From assembly GCA_045537285.1 (NCBI GenBank), contig JAZSPC010000040.1:1-29108 (forward strand): a DNA stretch of 29,108 nucleotides. The letters run 5' to 3'. Made by a program: the position numbers and the translations under genes. Below are positions 15,059 through 23,725 of the stretch, in pieces; the first letter of the stretch is position 1, and the number at the start of each line of letters is the position of its first letter. The notes below the pieces were generated by a model. The model had not been told where the DNA came from, did not search any database, and worked only from the letters and a program-made list of their open reading frames with translations. The stretch is from HGM13634 sp045537285 (lineage in GTDB: Bacteria > Bacillota > Clostridia > TANB77 > CAG-508).

Positions 15059-17257
15059 ATGTCAGAAATACAAGACGCGGGTATAAACGATATATTAACT
15101 GAATTAAAGAAAAGAAAAAGAAGAGCTAATATAAAATTAGTGCAAAAAGCATATGAATTTGCAAATAAACATCATGATGGACAGCTTAGAAAATCTGGTG
15201 AGCCATATATAATTCATCCATTAAATGTTGCATATATTTTAGTAACAGCAGAATTAGATGAGCCAACAATATGTGCAGCGCTTTTACACGACATTGTAGA
15301 AGATACAAAAGTAACACATCAAGATATTATTAATGAATTTGGTACGGAAATTGCAGATTTAGTTGATGGTGTAACTAAACTTACACAATTTCAACAAAAC
15401 ATAACTGTAAAAGAACAACAAGTTGAAGATTACAGAAAAATGTTCTTAGCAATGGGAAAAGACATAAGAGTTATATTAATAAAACTTGCAGACAGACTTC
15501 ATAATATGAGAACTTTAAAATTTTTAACAAGAGATAGACAGATTGCAATTTCAAAAGAAACTCAAGAATTATATGCGCCACTTGCAAATAGACTAGGACT
15601 TTATTCTATAAAATGGGAGTTAGAAGATTTAGCCTTTAAATATTTATATCCAGAGGAATATAGAGAATTAGTTGAAGGGATAAATAGAAAAAGAGAAGAA
15701 CGTTTAACCTTTATAGAAAGCATAATGGATAGAATTCGTTATGAATTAAGAAAACAACATATTGATGCAGAAGTAACAGGAAGAGCAAAACATTTATACA
15801 GTATATACAGAAAAATGAAAAGAGACAATAAAACCCTTGATGAAATATATGACCTATTTGCTCTTAGAATATTAGTAAACTCAGTAAAAGATTGTTATGC
15901 AGCACTTGGGATTGTACATGAATTATATAATCCGATGCCAGGAAGATTTAAAGACTATATATCAGTTCCTAAATCTAACATGTATCAATCATTACATACA
16001 ACTTTAATAGGTCCAAAAGGAACACCATTTGAAATACAAATTCGTACTTGGGACATGCATAGAGTTGCGGAATTTGGTATTGCTGCGCACTGGGCGTATA
16101 AAGAAGCAAATTACAGAGGGACAAAAACAACTGTAACAGTTGAAACAGATAAATTATCATGGCTTAGAGAATCACTAGAATGGCAAAAAGATATGCAAGA
16201 CCCAGACGAATTCTTAAATACATTAAAAACAGAATTATTTGAGGATGAAGTATATGTATTTACACCGAAAGGAGATATTAAAGTATTACCAAAAGGTGCA
16301 ACACCAATTGATTTTGCATATATGATACATGAACAAATTGGACATAAAATGACAGGTGCAAAAGTAAACAGTAAAATGGTGCCAATAATAACTCAGCTTA
16401 AAAATGGTGATATCATAGAAATAATAACATCGGATTCGTCAAAAGGACCAAGTAGAGATTGGCTTAAATATGTAAAAAGCTCTATGGCTAAAAACAGGAT
16501 TGGGCAATGGTTTAAAAAAGCAGAAAGAGAAGAAAACATCGAAAAGGGAAAAGACTTAATAGAAAAAGAAATCAAAAGAATTGGAATGAGCCAAACTGAG
16601 TTATATAAACAAGAATACGTAAATTCTGCATTAAATAGATACAAATTTAATAATATGGATGAAATGTATGCTTCTGTTGGATTTGGAGCAATTACAGCAG
16701 GAAAAGTGATTTCAAGAATATTAGAAGAATACAGAAAAGACCATAAAGAATTAGATTTAGAAGAAAAGATAGAAGAATTATCTCATTCTAAGAAAGTGAA
16801 GAAAACATCAAATAATGGTATAATAGTAAAAGGAATAGATAATTGCTTAGTAAAACTTTCAAAATGTTGCAACCCCGTACCAGGAGATGAAATAATAGGA
16901 TATATAACCAAAGGAAGAGGAGTTTCTGTTCATACAACAGATTGTGTAAATATAAGAGAGTTGTTTGAAGAAGAAGCAAGAATAATTGATGTTAAATGGT
17001 ACGAAGAAGACAAACAATCATCATATACTGTTGATATAGAAATATTTGCAAATGATAGACAAGGACTTTTAGTAGATGTTATAAAAGAATTATCAAATCA
17101 AAAAACAAAACTTATAGCTGTTAATTCAAGAGCAAATAAAGAAAAAATTGCAATTACTGATATAACTGTTGAAGTTGAAAATTTAGATGAACTAAACAAA
17201 GTTCTTAAAGTTTTAAGAAAAGTAGATAGTGTATATGAAGTAATAAGGAAAAAATAG
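15059..17257 (+). CDS. relA: Bifunctional (p)ppGpp synthetase/hydrolase Rel
   Basis: Makes and degrades the stringent-response alarmone (p)ppGpp on uncharged-tRNA stalled ribosomes. In order: an HD hydrolase domain with HHDGQLRKSGEPYIIHP and an intact HDIVED pair (about residue 77); a synthetase domain with GRAKHLYSIYRKM, RFKDYISVPKSNMYQSLHT and EIQIRTWDMHRVAEFGIAAH; a TGS domain (VYVFTPKGDIKVLPKGATPIDFAY); a Cys-rich zinc-finger-like region (LSKCCNPVPGDEIIGY); and a C-terminal ACT domain. Both catalytic halves look intact, as in the single Rel of most Firmicutes. ATG 15059 is preferred to an upstream GTG at 15050, which lies within the AAAGAGGTGAT ribosome binding site. Length is 732 aa. Confidence 0.97.
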   Translation: MSEIQDAGINDILTELKKRKRRANIKLVQKAYEFANKHHDGQLRKSGEPYIIHPLNVAYILVTAELDEPTICAALLHDIVEDTKVTHQDIINEFGTEIADLVDGVTKLTQFQQNITVKEQQVEDYRKMFLAMGKDIRVILIKLADRLHNMRTLKFLTRDRQIAISKETQELYAPLANRLGLYSIKWELEDLAFKYLYPEEYRELVEGINRKREERLTFIESIMDRIRYELRKQHIDAEVTGRAKHLYSIYRKMKRDNKTLDEIYDLFALRILVNSVKDCYAALGIVHELYNPMPGRFKDYISVPKSNMYQSLHTTLIGPKGTPFEIQIRTWDMHRVAEFGIAAHWAYKEANYRGTKTTVTVETDKLSWLRESLEWQKDMQDPDEFLNTLKTELFEDEVYVFTPKGDIKVLPKGATPIDFAYMIHEQIGHKMTGAKVNSKMVPIITQLKNGDIIEIITSDSSKGPSRDWLKYVKSSMAKNRIGQWFKKAEREENIEKGKDLIEKEIKRIGMSQTELYKQEYVNSALNRYKFNNMDEMYASVGFGAITAGKVISRILEEYRKDHKELDLEEKIEELSHSKKVKKTSNNGIIVKGIDNCLVKLSKCCNPVPGDEIIGYITKGRGVSVHTTDCVNIRELFEEEARIIDVKWYEEDKQSSYTVDIEIFANDRQGLLVDVIKELSNQKTKLIAVNSRANKEKIAITDITVEVENLDELNKVLKVLRKVDSVYEVIRKK

Positions 17258-17275
17258 AGAAAGAGTGAAATACTA

Positions 17276-17926
17276 ATGATACTAAAAAGATTACAATTAA
17301 AAAGTGCTTGGGTTGAAACTACTAATTGTTATGTTATTCAAGATGAAGAAACAAAAGAGACTATGGTAATAGACCCAGCAGGAGAGTTGGAAAAAATAAC
17401 AGTGATGTTAGATATATTAGAAGCAAAATTAAAATATATATATTTAACTCACTGTCATGCAGACCATATTGGAGCCGCAGCAAGGTTACATGAAAAATAT
17501 GGTGGAAAGATTTTGATACACCGAAATGGTGCTCAAAATTTAGAAAGTGATGAAACAGTTTTAAGTGAATATATTGGAGCAGACAAAATTATATTAGAAG
17601 CGGATTCAAGAATTGATGATGAAGATTTGCTTCATATAGGAAATATTGAATTTAATGTGTTACATACACCTGGTCACACAAATTGTTCTACTTCACTATA
17701 TTGTAAAGAACATAAAATGATATTTTCAGGTGATACAATATTTAGAGGTGCTTGGGGAAGAACAGACTTACCAACAAGTAATTTTGAGGATATAATAAAA
17801 AGTATAAGTGAGAAGATAATGATTTTACCAGAGGATACAATAATTTATCCAGGACATGGTAAATCAACAATAGTAAAAGAAGAAAAACCAATATATACAG
17901 ATTTAAAACCAAGACTAGATTATTAA
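17276..17926 (+). CDS. MBL-fold metallo-hydrolase (glyoxalase II-like, YqgX type)
   Basis: Cytoplasmic metallo-beta-lactamase-fold hydrolase of the small glyoxalase II-like group. Metal ligands are visible: THCHADHIGAA (the HxHxDH motif), HTPGHTNCSTSLY, SGDTIFRGAWGRTDLP with the bridging Asp, and YPGHGKST with the last His. The length of 216 aa lacks the C-terminal domain of true glyoxalase II, so a thioester hydrolase or similar activity is only inferred. It lies 18 nt after rel and 15 nt before hisS. A gene of this family is common between rel and hisS in Clostridia. The ribosome binding site is weak (AAGAGTGA). Confidence 0.88.
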   Translation: MILKRLQLKSAWVETTNCYVIQDEETKETMVIDPAGELEKITVMLDILEAKLKYIYLTHCHADHIGAAARLHEKYGGKILIHRNGAQNLESDETVLSEYIGADKIILEADSRIDDEDLLHIGNIEFNVLHTPGHTNCSTSLYCKEHKMIFSGDTIFRGAWGRTDLPTSNFEDIIKSISEKIMILPEDTIIYPGHGKSTIVKEEKPIYTDLKPRLDY

Positions 17927-17941
17927 GAAAGAAGGGATAAT

Positions 17942-19198
17942 ATGATACAAAAACCAAAAGGAACCAAAGATGTTTTACCAGAAGAAGTATTTAAATGGAA
18001 ATACATAGAAGGTACTGGGGCTATGGTATTTGAAAATTATGATTATAAAGAAATAAGAGTACCTACTTTTGAATATACAGAGTTATTTGAAAGAGGAGTG
18101 GGAGATACAACAGATGTTGTCCAAAAAGAAATGTATACTTTTGAAGATAAAGGTGGAAGAAGTATAACTTTAAGACCAGAAGGAACAGCCGGAGTAATAA
18201 GAGCATTTATAGAAAATGGTCTATCATCAAAAACACTTCCTTTAAAAGTACATTATTCAATGCCGATGTTTAGATATGAAAATGTTCAAAAAGGTAGATA
18301 TAGAGAATTTAATCAAATAGGTGCAGAACTTATTGGAACGGGTTCATATTTAGCAGATGTTGAAATGATATCTATGGCAGATAGATTTTTAAAAGAATTA
18401 GATATAAATGATGTATACTTAACTATTAATTCAATTGGATGTCCTGAATGTAGAGCAAAATATCAAGAGGCTTTAAAACAATTTATAGGAGACAATTTAA
18501 CTAATTACTGTGAAACTTGTAAAACAAGATTTGATAAAAATCCTATGAGAATTTTAGATTGCAAAGAAACAAGATGTAAAGAATTAAATCAAGGTGCACC
18601 AGTTATACTAGATTACTTGTGTGAAGAATGTAAAACACACTTTGAAAATGTTAAAAATGGATTAGATGAATTAGGAATAAAATATACAGTAGATAGTAGT
18701 ATAGTAAGAGGTTTAGACTATTATACCAAGACTGTATTTGAATTTATATCTGAAAGAGATGGATATACAATTTTAGCAGGTGGTAGATATGATGGTCTAG
18801 TTAAAGAATTAGGTGGTCAAGATACACCAGCTATTGGATTTGCGGCAGGGGAAGAAAGATTACTTTCTCTTTTATCAGATGAAGAGATAGGGTATGCTCC
18901 ACTTGAAATATGCATAATTTCATTAGATGCAAAATATGATTTAGACGCAATGAAATTAGCAGAAGAATTAAGAAAGTATTATTCAGTACAAACCAATATA
19001 TCTTCTAGAAGTTTTAATGCTCAAATGAAGTATGCTAATAAAATAAATGCTGAGTATGTAATAGTTCTTGGAGAAGATGAAATTAAGAATAAAAAGTGTA
19101 AAGTTAAAAACATGAAAACTGGTGAAGAAAAAGAAACCAAATTATCTCTTGAAGGTATAAGTGAAGTGGTAGAAAATATAGGAATAGTTTTAGAATAA
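17942..19198 (+). CDS. hisS: Histidyl-tRNA synthetase
   Basis: Class II synthetase charging tRNA-His. The N-terminal motif IQKPKGTKDVLPEE and motif 2 (LRPEGTAGVIRAFIENG, MPMFRYENVQKGRYREFNQIG) are present. The His-specific block reads SSIVRGLDYYTKTVFEF, followed by motif 3 (AGGRYDGLVKELGGQDTPAIGFAAGEERL) and an anticodon-binding domain. Two pairs of Cys near residues 164-240 (CPEC, CETC, CEEC) suggest a zinc-binding insertion of the kind seen in some clostridial HisRS. 418 aa is typical. I see no T-box leader; the gene follows the MBL hydrolase by 15 nt. aspS, often the next gene, is not here. Confidence 0.97.
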   Translation: MIQKPKGTKDVLPEEVFKWKYIEGTGAMVFENYDYKEIRVPTFEYTELFERGVGDTTDVVQKEMYTFEDKGGRSITLRPEGTAGVIRAFIENGLSSKTLPLKVHYSMPMFRYENVQKGRYREFNQIGAELIGTGSYLADVEMISMADRFLKELDINDVYLTINSIGCPECRAKYQEALKQFIGDNLTNYCETCKTRFDKNPMRILDCKETRCKELNQGAPVILDYLCEECKTHFENVKNGLDELGIKYTVDSSIVRGLDYYTKTVFEFISERDGYTILAGGRYDGLVKELGGQDTPAIGFAAGEERLLSLLSDEEIGYAPLEICIISLDAKYDLDAMKLAEELRKYYSVQTNISSRSFNAQMKYANKINAEYVIVLGEDEIKNKKCKVKNMKTGEEKETKLSLEGISEVVENIGIVLE

Positions 19199-19275
19199 TT
19201 ATCATAATTTTAAATTTGTTTAATATATATTAATATAGAAGGAAAATTTACGTATATTAGACAAAGGAGAAAAAT

Positions 19276-20376
19276 ATGATTAAAACTATAAAATTAAAAG
19301 ATTTATTAAAATATCTAGTAGGATTAATATCAATTATTTTAATTAGTATTTGTTCTACTAGATATTTTTGCGATTTAAATGAAACTAAAATCTTTTCTCT
19401 TTTAGATATAGATTATACAGCTTTTATAAAATCTAACATTACTATTGCTTCTCTTGAAAAAAAGAACGATGTGGTTATACAAGCAGAAAAATATACGTCC
19501 AGAAGTGGGGTGACAAGAATATTAGGTATGGAGTTGCCTAATATAGAAGAAAAAGAGGAACAGGAAATTGCAATAGAAGATAATAATAAAAAAAATGAAG
19601 CGGAAAATGATGAGGAAGAACCAGAAAGAGAAGTAGGAGAACTTAAAGAAACTTATACTAATAAATATGGAAGTGTGAAAATAAAAAATGATACAGATAT
19701 AAAGTTAACAGAAAGTATGTTAAAACCGGATTATACACCTAAAAATTGTAAAGATGTAATAATATTTCATACTCATACCTGTGAAAGTTATACACCAACA
19801 AAAGAAAATACATATAAAGCATCTGGAAATTTTAGAACAACAGATTTAAAGTATTCAGTTGTAAGGGTTGGTAAAGAACTAGAAACTCGCTTAGAAGAAT
19901 ATAAATTTAATGTAATAAGAGATACAACAAAACACGATTATCCTGCATATTCTGGTTCATATGAAAGGTCTTTAAAAACAGTACAAAATCTTTTAAAGAA
20001 AAATGAAGATACAGATATAGTTTTTGATGTACATAGAGATGCAATTGGAAGTAGCAGTAATTTTGCACCGACAGTAGAAATAAATGGAGAAAAAGTTGCA
20101 CAACTCATGTTTGTTATTGGTACAAATGATGGAGGAGGAAAACATCCTAATTGGAAAAACAACCTAAAATTCGCAGTAAAAGTACAAGAAAAAGCAAATG
20201 AACTATATCCAGGATTATTTAGAAACATAAATTTAAGAAGTGCAACATTTAATCAAAAAGTAGCAAATGCTGCTTCAATAATAGAAGTAGGAGCAACAGG
20301 AAATACATTAGAAGAAGCCTGCGCAAGTATGAAATATTTAGCAGAAATATTAAATATAGTCTTGAATGAAGTATAA
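19276..20376 (+). CDS. spoIIP: Stage II sporulation protein P (SpoIIP)
   Basis: Peptidoglycan amidase/endopeptidase of the SpoIID-SpoIIM-SpoIIP engulfment complex, acting outside the mother-cell membrane. One membrane segment lies at residues 13-32, followed by an acidic linker (about 85-120). The SpoIIP domain carries VIIFHTHTCESYTPT (about residue 161, zinc His residues), DIVFDVHRDAIG (about 249) and IEVGATGNTLEEA near the C-terminus. Length of 366 aa is normal. There is a Cys within HTHTCESY where many relatives have Ser or Thr. It stands apart from gpr or other sporulation genes. The 77-nt gap after hisS is AT-rich and I could not assign a SigE- or SigF-type promoter in it with confidence. 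The ribosome binding site is AAAGGAG. Confidence 0.92.
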   Translation: MIKTIKLKDLLKYLVGLISIILISICSTRYFCDLNETKIFSLLDIDYTAFIKSNITIASLEKKNDVVIQAEKYTSRSGVTRILGMELPNIEEKEEQEIAIEDNNKKNEAENDEEEPEREVGELKETYTNKYGSVKIKNDTDIKLTESMLKPDYTPKNCKDVIIFHTHTCESYTPTKENTYKASGNFRTTDLKYSVVRVGKELETRLEEYKFNVIRDTTKHDYPAYSGSYERSLKTVQNLLKKNEDTDIVFDVHRDAIGSSSNFAPTVEINGEKVAQLMFVIGTNDGGGKHPNWKNNLKFAVKVQEKANELYPGLFRNINLRSATFNQKVANAASIIEVGATGNTLEEACASMKYLAEILNIVLNEV

Positions 20377-20384
20377 AAATGCAA

Positions 20385-20412
20385 GTCGAAATATGTCGGA
20401 AAAATATTGTCA
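20385..20412 (+). promoter_or_regulatory. Candidate regulator-binding region upstream of the coiled-coil gene
   Basis: Two GTCG(A/G)A cores (20385-20390 and 20395-20400) lie exactly 10 nt apart, and each resembles the Spo0A box core TGTCGAA in part. AAAATATTGTCA (20401-20412) repeats, with one mismatch, at 20425-20436, where it contains the -35. The match to Spo0A sites is imperfect and the assignment is tentative. Confidence 0.3.
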
Positions 20413-20430
20413 TAAAATAAAGATAAAATA

Positions 20431-20459
20431 TTGACACTTAAATTAATCAAATGTATAAT
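20431..20459 (+). promoter_or_regulatory. Perfect-consensus SigA promoter of the coiled-coil gene
   Basis: TTGACA (20431-20436), 17-nt spacer, TATAAT (20454-20459): exact consensus at the ideal spacing. The start codon is 32 nt downstream behind GGAAAGGAGG. Confidence 0.88.
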
Positions 20460-20490
20460 GCATATAATTTTCAGGAAAGGAGGTAAAGAT

Positions 20491-20856
20491 ATGTCAAAAG
20501 AATTTGAAGAAGTTGTTTTAAAGAAACTAGACTCATTAGAGAATAAAACTAGTAATACAGACAGAGTAATTCAAGATGTTGTATTGAAAAAACTAGAAAA
20601 GTTAGATGTTCTAGAAGCAGAAGTAAAATCTAATCAAGAAAGTATCCGAAAACTTAATGATAATTTTACTGTATTTGATTTTGAAATCAACAAAAAAATT
20701 GATACTCTATTTGATGCAATTACTGCTAATAATGAAAAGCATGATTTATTCGAAAAGAGTATTGTTTCTTTAAATACTAAAACTTTTAATCACGATATTA
20801 GAATCTCAGTTTTAGAAGATTACAGTAAAAATTCAAAAATTTTTGCTACAAGCTAA
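20491..20856 (+). CDS. Predicted coiled-coil protein of unknown function
   Basis: A 121-aa hydrophilic protein without signal peptide or membrane segment, nearly all helical in character. The N-terminal half shows a short internal repeat: EEVVLKKLDSLENK and QDVVLKKLEKLDVLE, about 25 residues apart, with heptad-like spacing of Leu, Ile and Val. The second half (FEINKKIDTLFDAITANN, IRISVLEDYSKNSK) continues the coiled-coil pattern. It starts at ATG 20491 behind a strong GGAAAGGAGG site; an in-frame TTG at 20431 is the promoter -35 itself and not a start. The gene stands alone between spoIIP and a pair of terminator-like hairpins. I do not recognise the family. The consensus promoter and strong ribosome binding site imply high expression or tight repression. 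Confidence 0.8.
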   Translation: MSKEFEEVVLKKLDSLENKTSNTDRVIQDVVLKKLEKLDVLEAEVKSNQESIRKLNDNFTVFDFEINKKIDTLFDAITANNEKHDLFEKSIVSLNTKTFNHDIRISVLEDYSKNSKIFATS

Positions 20857-20877
20857 TATCAATTTTTCAAAAAAGTA

Positions 20878-20927
20878 AAGCCAGCTTATATAAGTTATTT
20901 TAAACGATAATTTATACAAGCTGGCTT
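20878..20927 (+). terminator. Long hairpin after the coiled-coil gene
   Basis: AAGCCAGCTTATATAA (20878-20893) pairs with TTATACAAGCTGGCTT (20912-20927), 16 positions with one A-C mismatch and an 18-nt loop. Only a delayed T-run follows. It is a likely terminator or a 3'-end stabiliser. Confidence 0.55.
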
Positions 20928-20964
20928 CTATATATAAATTTTTTAAATAATTATTATTTAAAAT

Positions 20965-21000
20965 AAAAAGAAATAGTTAAAAAGGTATTTCTTTTTTTCT
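20965..21000 (+). terminator. Intrinsic terminator before pgsA
   Basis: AAAAAGAAATA (20965-20975), a 10-nt loop and TATTTCTTTTT (20986-20996) form an 11-bp stem that runs into TTTTTTTCT. Confidence 0.75.
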
Positions 21001-21010
21001 AGATTTTATA

Positions 21011-21016
21011 TATAAT
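21011..21016 (+). promoter_or_regulatory. -10 element for pgsA
   Basis: TATAAT 31 nt before the pgsA ATG. The -35 at the right distance falls in the T-rich 3' arm of the terminator (TTTCTT region) and is poor, so the full promoter is uncertain. Confidence 0.45.
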
Positions 21017-21047
21017 ATAAGCAAATTGAAATAAGGAAGGTTTTATT

Positions 21048-21698
21048 ATGAATTTACCAAACAAATTAACTATTTTAAGAATTATATTAGTACCAATAAT
21101 AGTAGTTATATATTACTTAGGAAATTTAGGATTAATCAATGGAGAATTTTTGAATATATCAATAGTGAATTGGCTAATACTAGCTATATTTAGTATTGCA
21201 TCATATACAGATCACTTAGATGGGAAATTAGCAAGGAGAGATAATAAAATAACAGCATTTGGAAAATTTGCAGACCCATTAGCAGATAAAATATTAGTTT
21301 TAGCAGTAATGCTTATATTAGTTGAAGAGGGAATGTTACCAGCATGGATTCCAATCATAGTTCTATTTAGAGAATTTGTTGTTTCTGGATATAGATTAAT
21401 TGCAGTTGAAAAAGGCGGAAAAGTAATAGCTGCAAATATATGGGGAAAAGTAAAAACTGTAACTCAAATGATAGCAATAATTTTAATGTTATTAAATAAT
21501 TTTCCATACTGTCAGTTTATATTCAGAGCTGCTACAATCCAAGAAGCAATGGCAAGTTCTATACTTGTATACATGCCAACAGGAGAGTATATATTAAATA
21601 TATTAGCAAGTGTATTAATGACAGTATCTGTTATAGCTACAATTTTTTCAGGATGGAGCTATCTTAAAGGTGGAAAAGATTTATTTAAAGATTGTTAG
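21048..21698 (+). CDS. pgsA: CDP-diacylglycerol--glycerol-3-phosphate 3-phosphatidyltransferase
   Basis: Membrane CDP-alcohol phosphatidyltransferase making phosphatidylglycerol phosphate, the precursor of PG and cardiolipin; its substrate comes from CdsA (5807-6613). The signature D-G-x2-A-R-x8-G-x3-D-x3-D is complete in DHLDGKLARRDNKITAFGKF, continuing ADPLADK. The N-terminal NLPNKLTILRIILVPI is also typical. It has about five hydrophobic segments and 216 aa, slightly longer than usual because of a loop around residues 150-170. ATG 21048 follows AAGGAAGG. It is 18 nt upstream of ligA and probably cotranscribed with it. Confidence 0.95.
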   Translation: MNLPNKLTILRIILVPIIVVIYYLGNLGLINGEFLNISIVNWLILAIFSIASYTDHLDGKLARRDNKITAFGKFADPLADKILVLAVMLILVEEGMLPAWIPIIVLFREFVVSGYRLIAVEKGGKVIAANIWGKVKTVTQMIAIILMLLNNFPYCQFIFRAATIQEAMASSILVYMPTGEYILNILASVLMTVSVIATIFSGWSYLKGGKDLFKDC

Positions 21699-21716
21699 AA
21701 TATAGAGAGGGAATAA

Positions 21717-23714
21717 ATGAATAAAACAGAAGCTAAGAATAGAATTGAAGAATTAAGAAGACAAACAGAATATCATGCTAAAAAATACTATGATGATGAT
21801 GAACCAGAAATAAGTGATTTTGAGTACGATATGTTAATGGTGGAATTAAGAAATTTAGAGGCAGAATTCCCTGAATTTTTATCAAAAGATTCTTTAACAC
21901 AAAAAGTAGGAGGAACCACAAAAGAAGGTTTCAATAAAGTAGAACATATAGTTCCATTACAAAGCCTACAAGATGTTTTTGATTTTGAATCTGTTAATGA
22001 TTTTGATGAAAAAATGCAAAAATTAGCACTAGAAAACAATAAAGAATTAAAATATGTAGTTGAAACTAAAATAGATGGTTTATCAGTTGCATTAGAATAT
22101 GTAAAGGGTAAATTTATAAAAGGTGCAACAAGAGGTAATGGACAAGTTGGAGAAGATATTACAGAAAATTTAAAAACAATTAAAAACATACCAAAAGAAT
22201 TAAAAGAGCCAATAGATATAATTGTTCGTGGAGAAGTATTTATTGGAAAAAAAGAATTCGAATACCTAAATGAAAAAAGAGAATTAGAAGAAGAACCTTT
22301 ATTTGCTAATGCTAGAAATGCAGCAGCAGGTTCTTTAAGACAGTTAGATAGCACAATTACTGCACAAAGACCATTAGATATATATGTATTTAATGTTCAA
22401 AAATGTGATAGTATTAAATTTAAATCACACCACGAATCATTAATATATTTAGAAAAATTAGGATTTAATGTTAATCCTGTTAAAATATTGTGTAATAACG
22501 CAGAAGAAGTAATAAATGCAATAAATAGAATTGGTAAAGATAGAAATGATTTAACATTTGGAATAGATGGAGCAGTTGTAAAAGTTGATGATTTAGAATT
22601 AAGAGAAAAAATAGGACAAACTGCAAAAACACCTAAATGGGCTGTGGCATACAAATATCCACCAGAGAAAAAAGAAACAATATTAAAAGATATAATATGC
22701 CAAGTAGGCAGAACAGGAGTAATAACACCACTTGCAATACTAGAACCAGTTGTTGTAGCAGGCTCTACAATATCAAAAACAACCCTACACAACGAAGACT
22801 TTATAAAAGAAAAAGGATTAAGAATAGGTGATCATATTCTTATACAGAAAGCAGGAGATGTAATTCCAGAAGTTGTGGAGGTTTTAAAAGAAAAAAGAAC
22901 TGGAAAAGAAATTGATTTTGAAATGCCAAAAATATGTCCTGTTTGTGGTGCGGAAGTTGTAAGAGAAGAAGGGGAAGCTGCAACAAGGTGTATAGGTATC
23001 GAATGTCCAGCTAGAACTTTAAGAAATATAGTTCATTTTGCTTCAAGAGAAGCTATGAATATAGATGGTTTAGGTGAAGCAATAATAGAACAATTACTGG
23101 ATAAAGGATTAATAAACAACATTTCAGACATATACTATTTAAAATTAGAAGATATTGCATCTTTAAAGAAAGATGGAAAGAAATTTGCACAAAACTTAAT
23201 AGATGCAATTAATAAAAGTAAAGAAAATGATTTAGATAGATTAATTTGTGGATTAGGAATACGTAATGTTGGAAGTAAACTTGCAAAAGTATTAGCTAAA
23301 AAATTCAAGAGCTTAGATAGCTTAATGAATGCAAGTATCATAAATTTAAATTCAATTGATGAGGTTGGAGAAATAATTGCAGACAGTATATATAATTTCT
23401 TTAATCAAGAACAAACAATTGATTTAATAAATAAACTAAAAGAAGCAAATGTTAATATGAACTATTTAAAAGAAGAAAGTGAAGACGAAAGATTTTATGG
23501 CAAAACATTTGTATTAACAGGAAGTTTAGAAAAATTTACAAGAGATGAAGCAAGTGAAATTATTGAAAATTTCGGAGGTAAAACTTCAAGCTCAGTTTCG
23601 AAGAAAACAGATTTTGTATTAGCTGGTGAAGATGCTGGAAGCAAATTAAAGAAAGCTAATGAATTAGGTGTAAAAGTAATTACAGAAGCAGAATTTGAAG
23701 AAATGATAAAATAG
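21717..23714 (+). CDS. ligA: NAD-dependent DNA ligase
   Basis: Seals nicks in replication and repair using NAD+. In order: the Ia domain with YHAKKYYDDDEPEISDFEYD; an adenylation domain with the nucleotidyl Lys in ETKIDGLSVALEY (Lys118) and RGEVFI; an OB fold; a four-Cys zinc finger (CPVC...CIGIEC, about residues 408-431); helix-hairpin-helix repeats (IDGLGEAI, ICGLGIRNVGSKLA, IDEVGEIIADSI); and a C-terminal BRCT domain (FYGKTFVLTGSLEKF). The length of 665 aa is normal and all catalytic motifs are intact. It starts at ATG 21717 and is followed after 11 nt by a small unknown gene. Confidence 0.98.
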   Translation: MNKTEAKNRIEELRRQTEYHAKKYYDDDEPEISDFEYDMLMVELRNLEAEFPEFLSKDSLTQKVGGTTKEGFNKVEHIVPLQSLQDVFDFESVNDFDEKMQKLALENNKELKYVVETKIDGLSVALEYVKGKFIKGATRGNGQVGEDITENLKTIKNIPKELKEPIDIIVRGEVFIGKKEFEYLNEKRELEEEPLFANARNAAAGSLRQLDSTITAQRPLDIYVFNVQKCDSIKFKSHHESLIYLEKLGFNVNPVKILCNNAEEVINAINRIGKDRNDLTFGIDGAVVKVDDLELREKIGQTAKTPKWAVAYKYPPEKKETILKDIICQVGRTGVITPLAILEPVVVAGSTISKTTLHNEDFIKEKGLRIGDHILIQKAGDVIPEVVEVLKEKRTGKEIDFEMPKICPVCGAEVVREEGEAATRCIGIECPARTLRNIVHFASREAMNIDGLGEAIIEQLLDKGLINNISDIYYLKLEDIASLKKDGKKFAQNLIDAINKSKENDLDRLICGLGIRNVGSKLAKVLAKKFKSLDSLMNASIINLNSIDEVGEIIADSIYNFFNQEQTIDLINKLKEANVNMNYLKEESEDERFYGKTFVLTGSLEKFTRDEASEIIENFGGKTSSSVSKKTDFVLAGEDAGSKLKKANELGVKVITEAEFEEMIK

Positions 23715-23725
23715 GAGAAAACACT

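Noticed and set aside
17900..17942. T-box leader for hisS
   Set aside because: Only 15 nt separate the MBL hydrolase gene from hisS, and no specifier or antiterminator structure fits.
20431..20490. In-frame TTG at 20431 as start of the coiled-coil gene
   Set aside because: The TTG is the first half of the TTGACA -35 of an exact consensus promoter, and the ATG at 20491 has a GGAAAGGAGG site.
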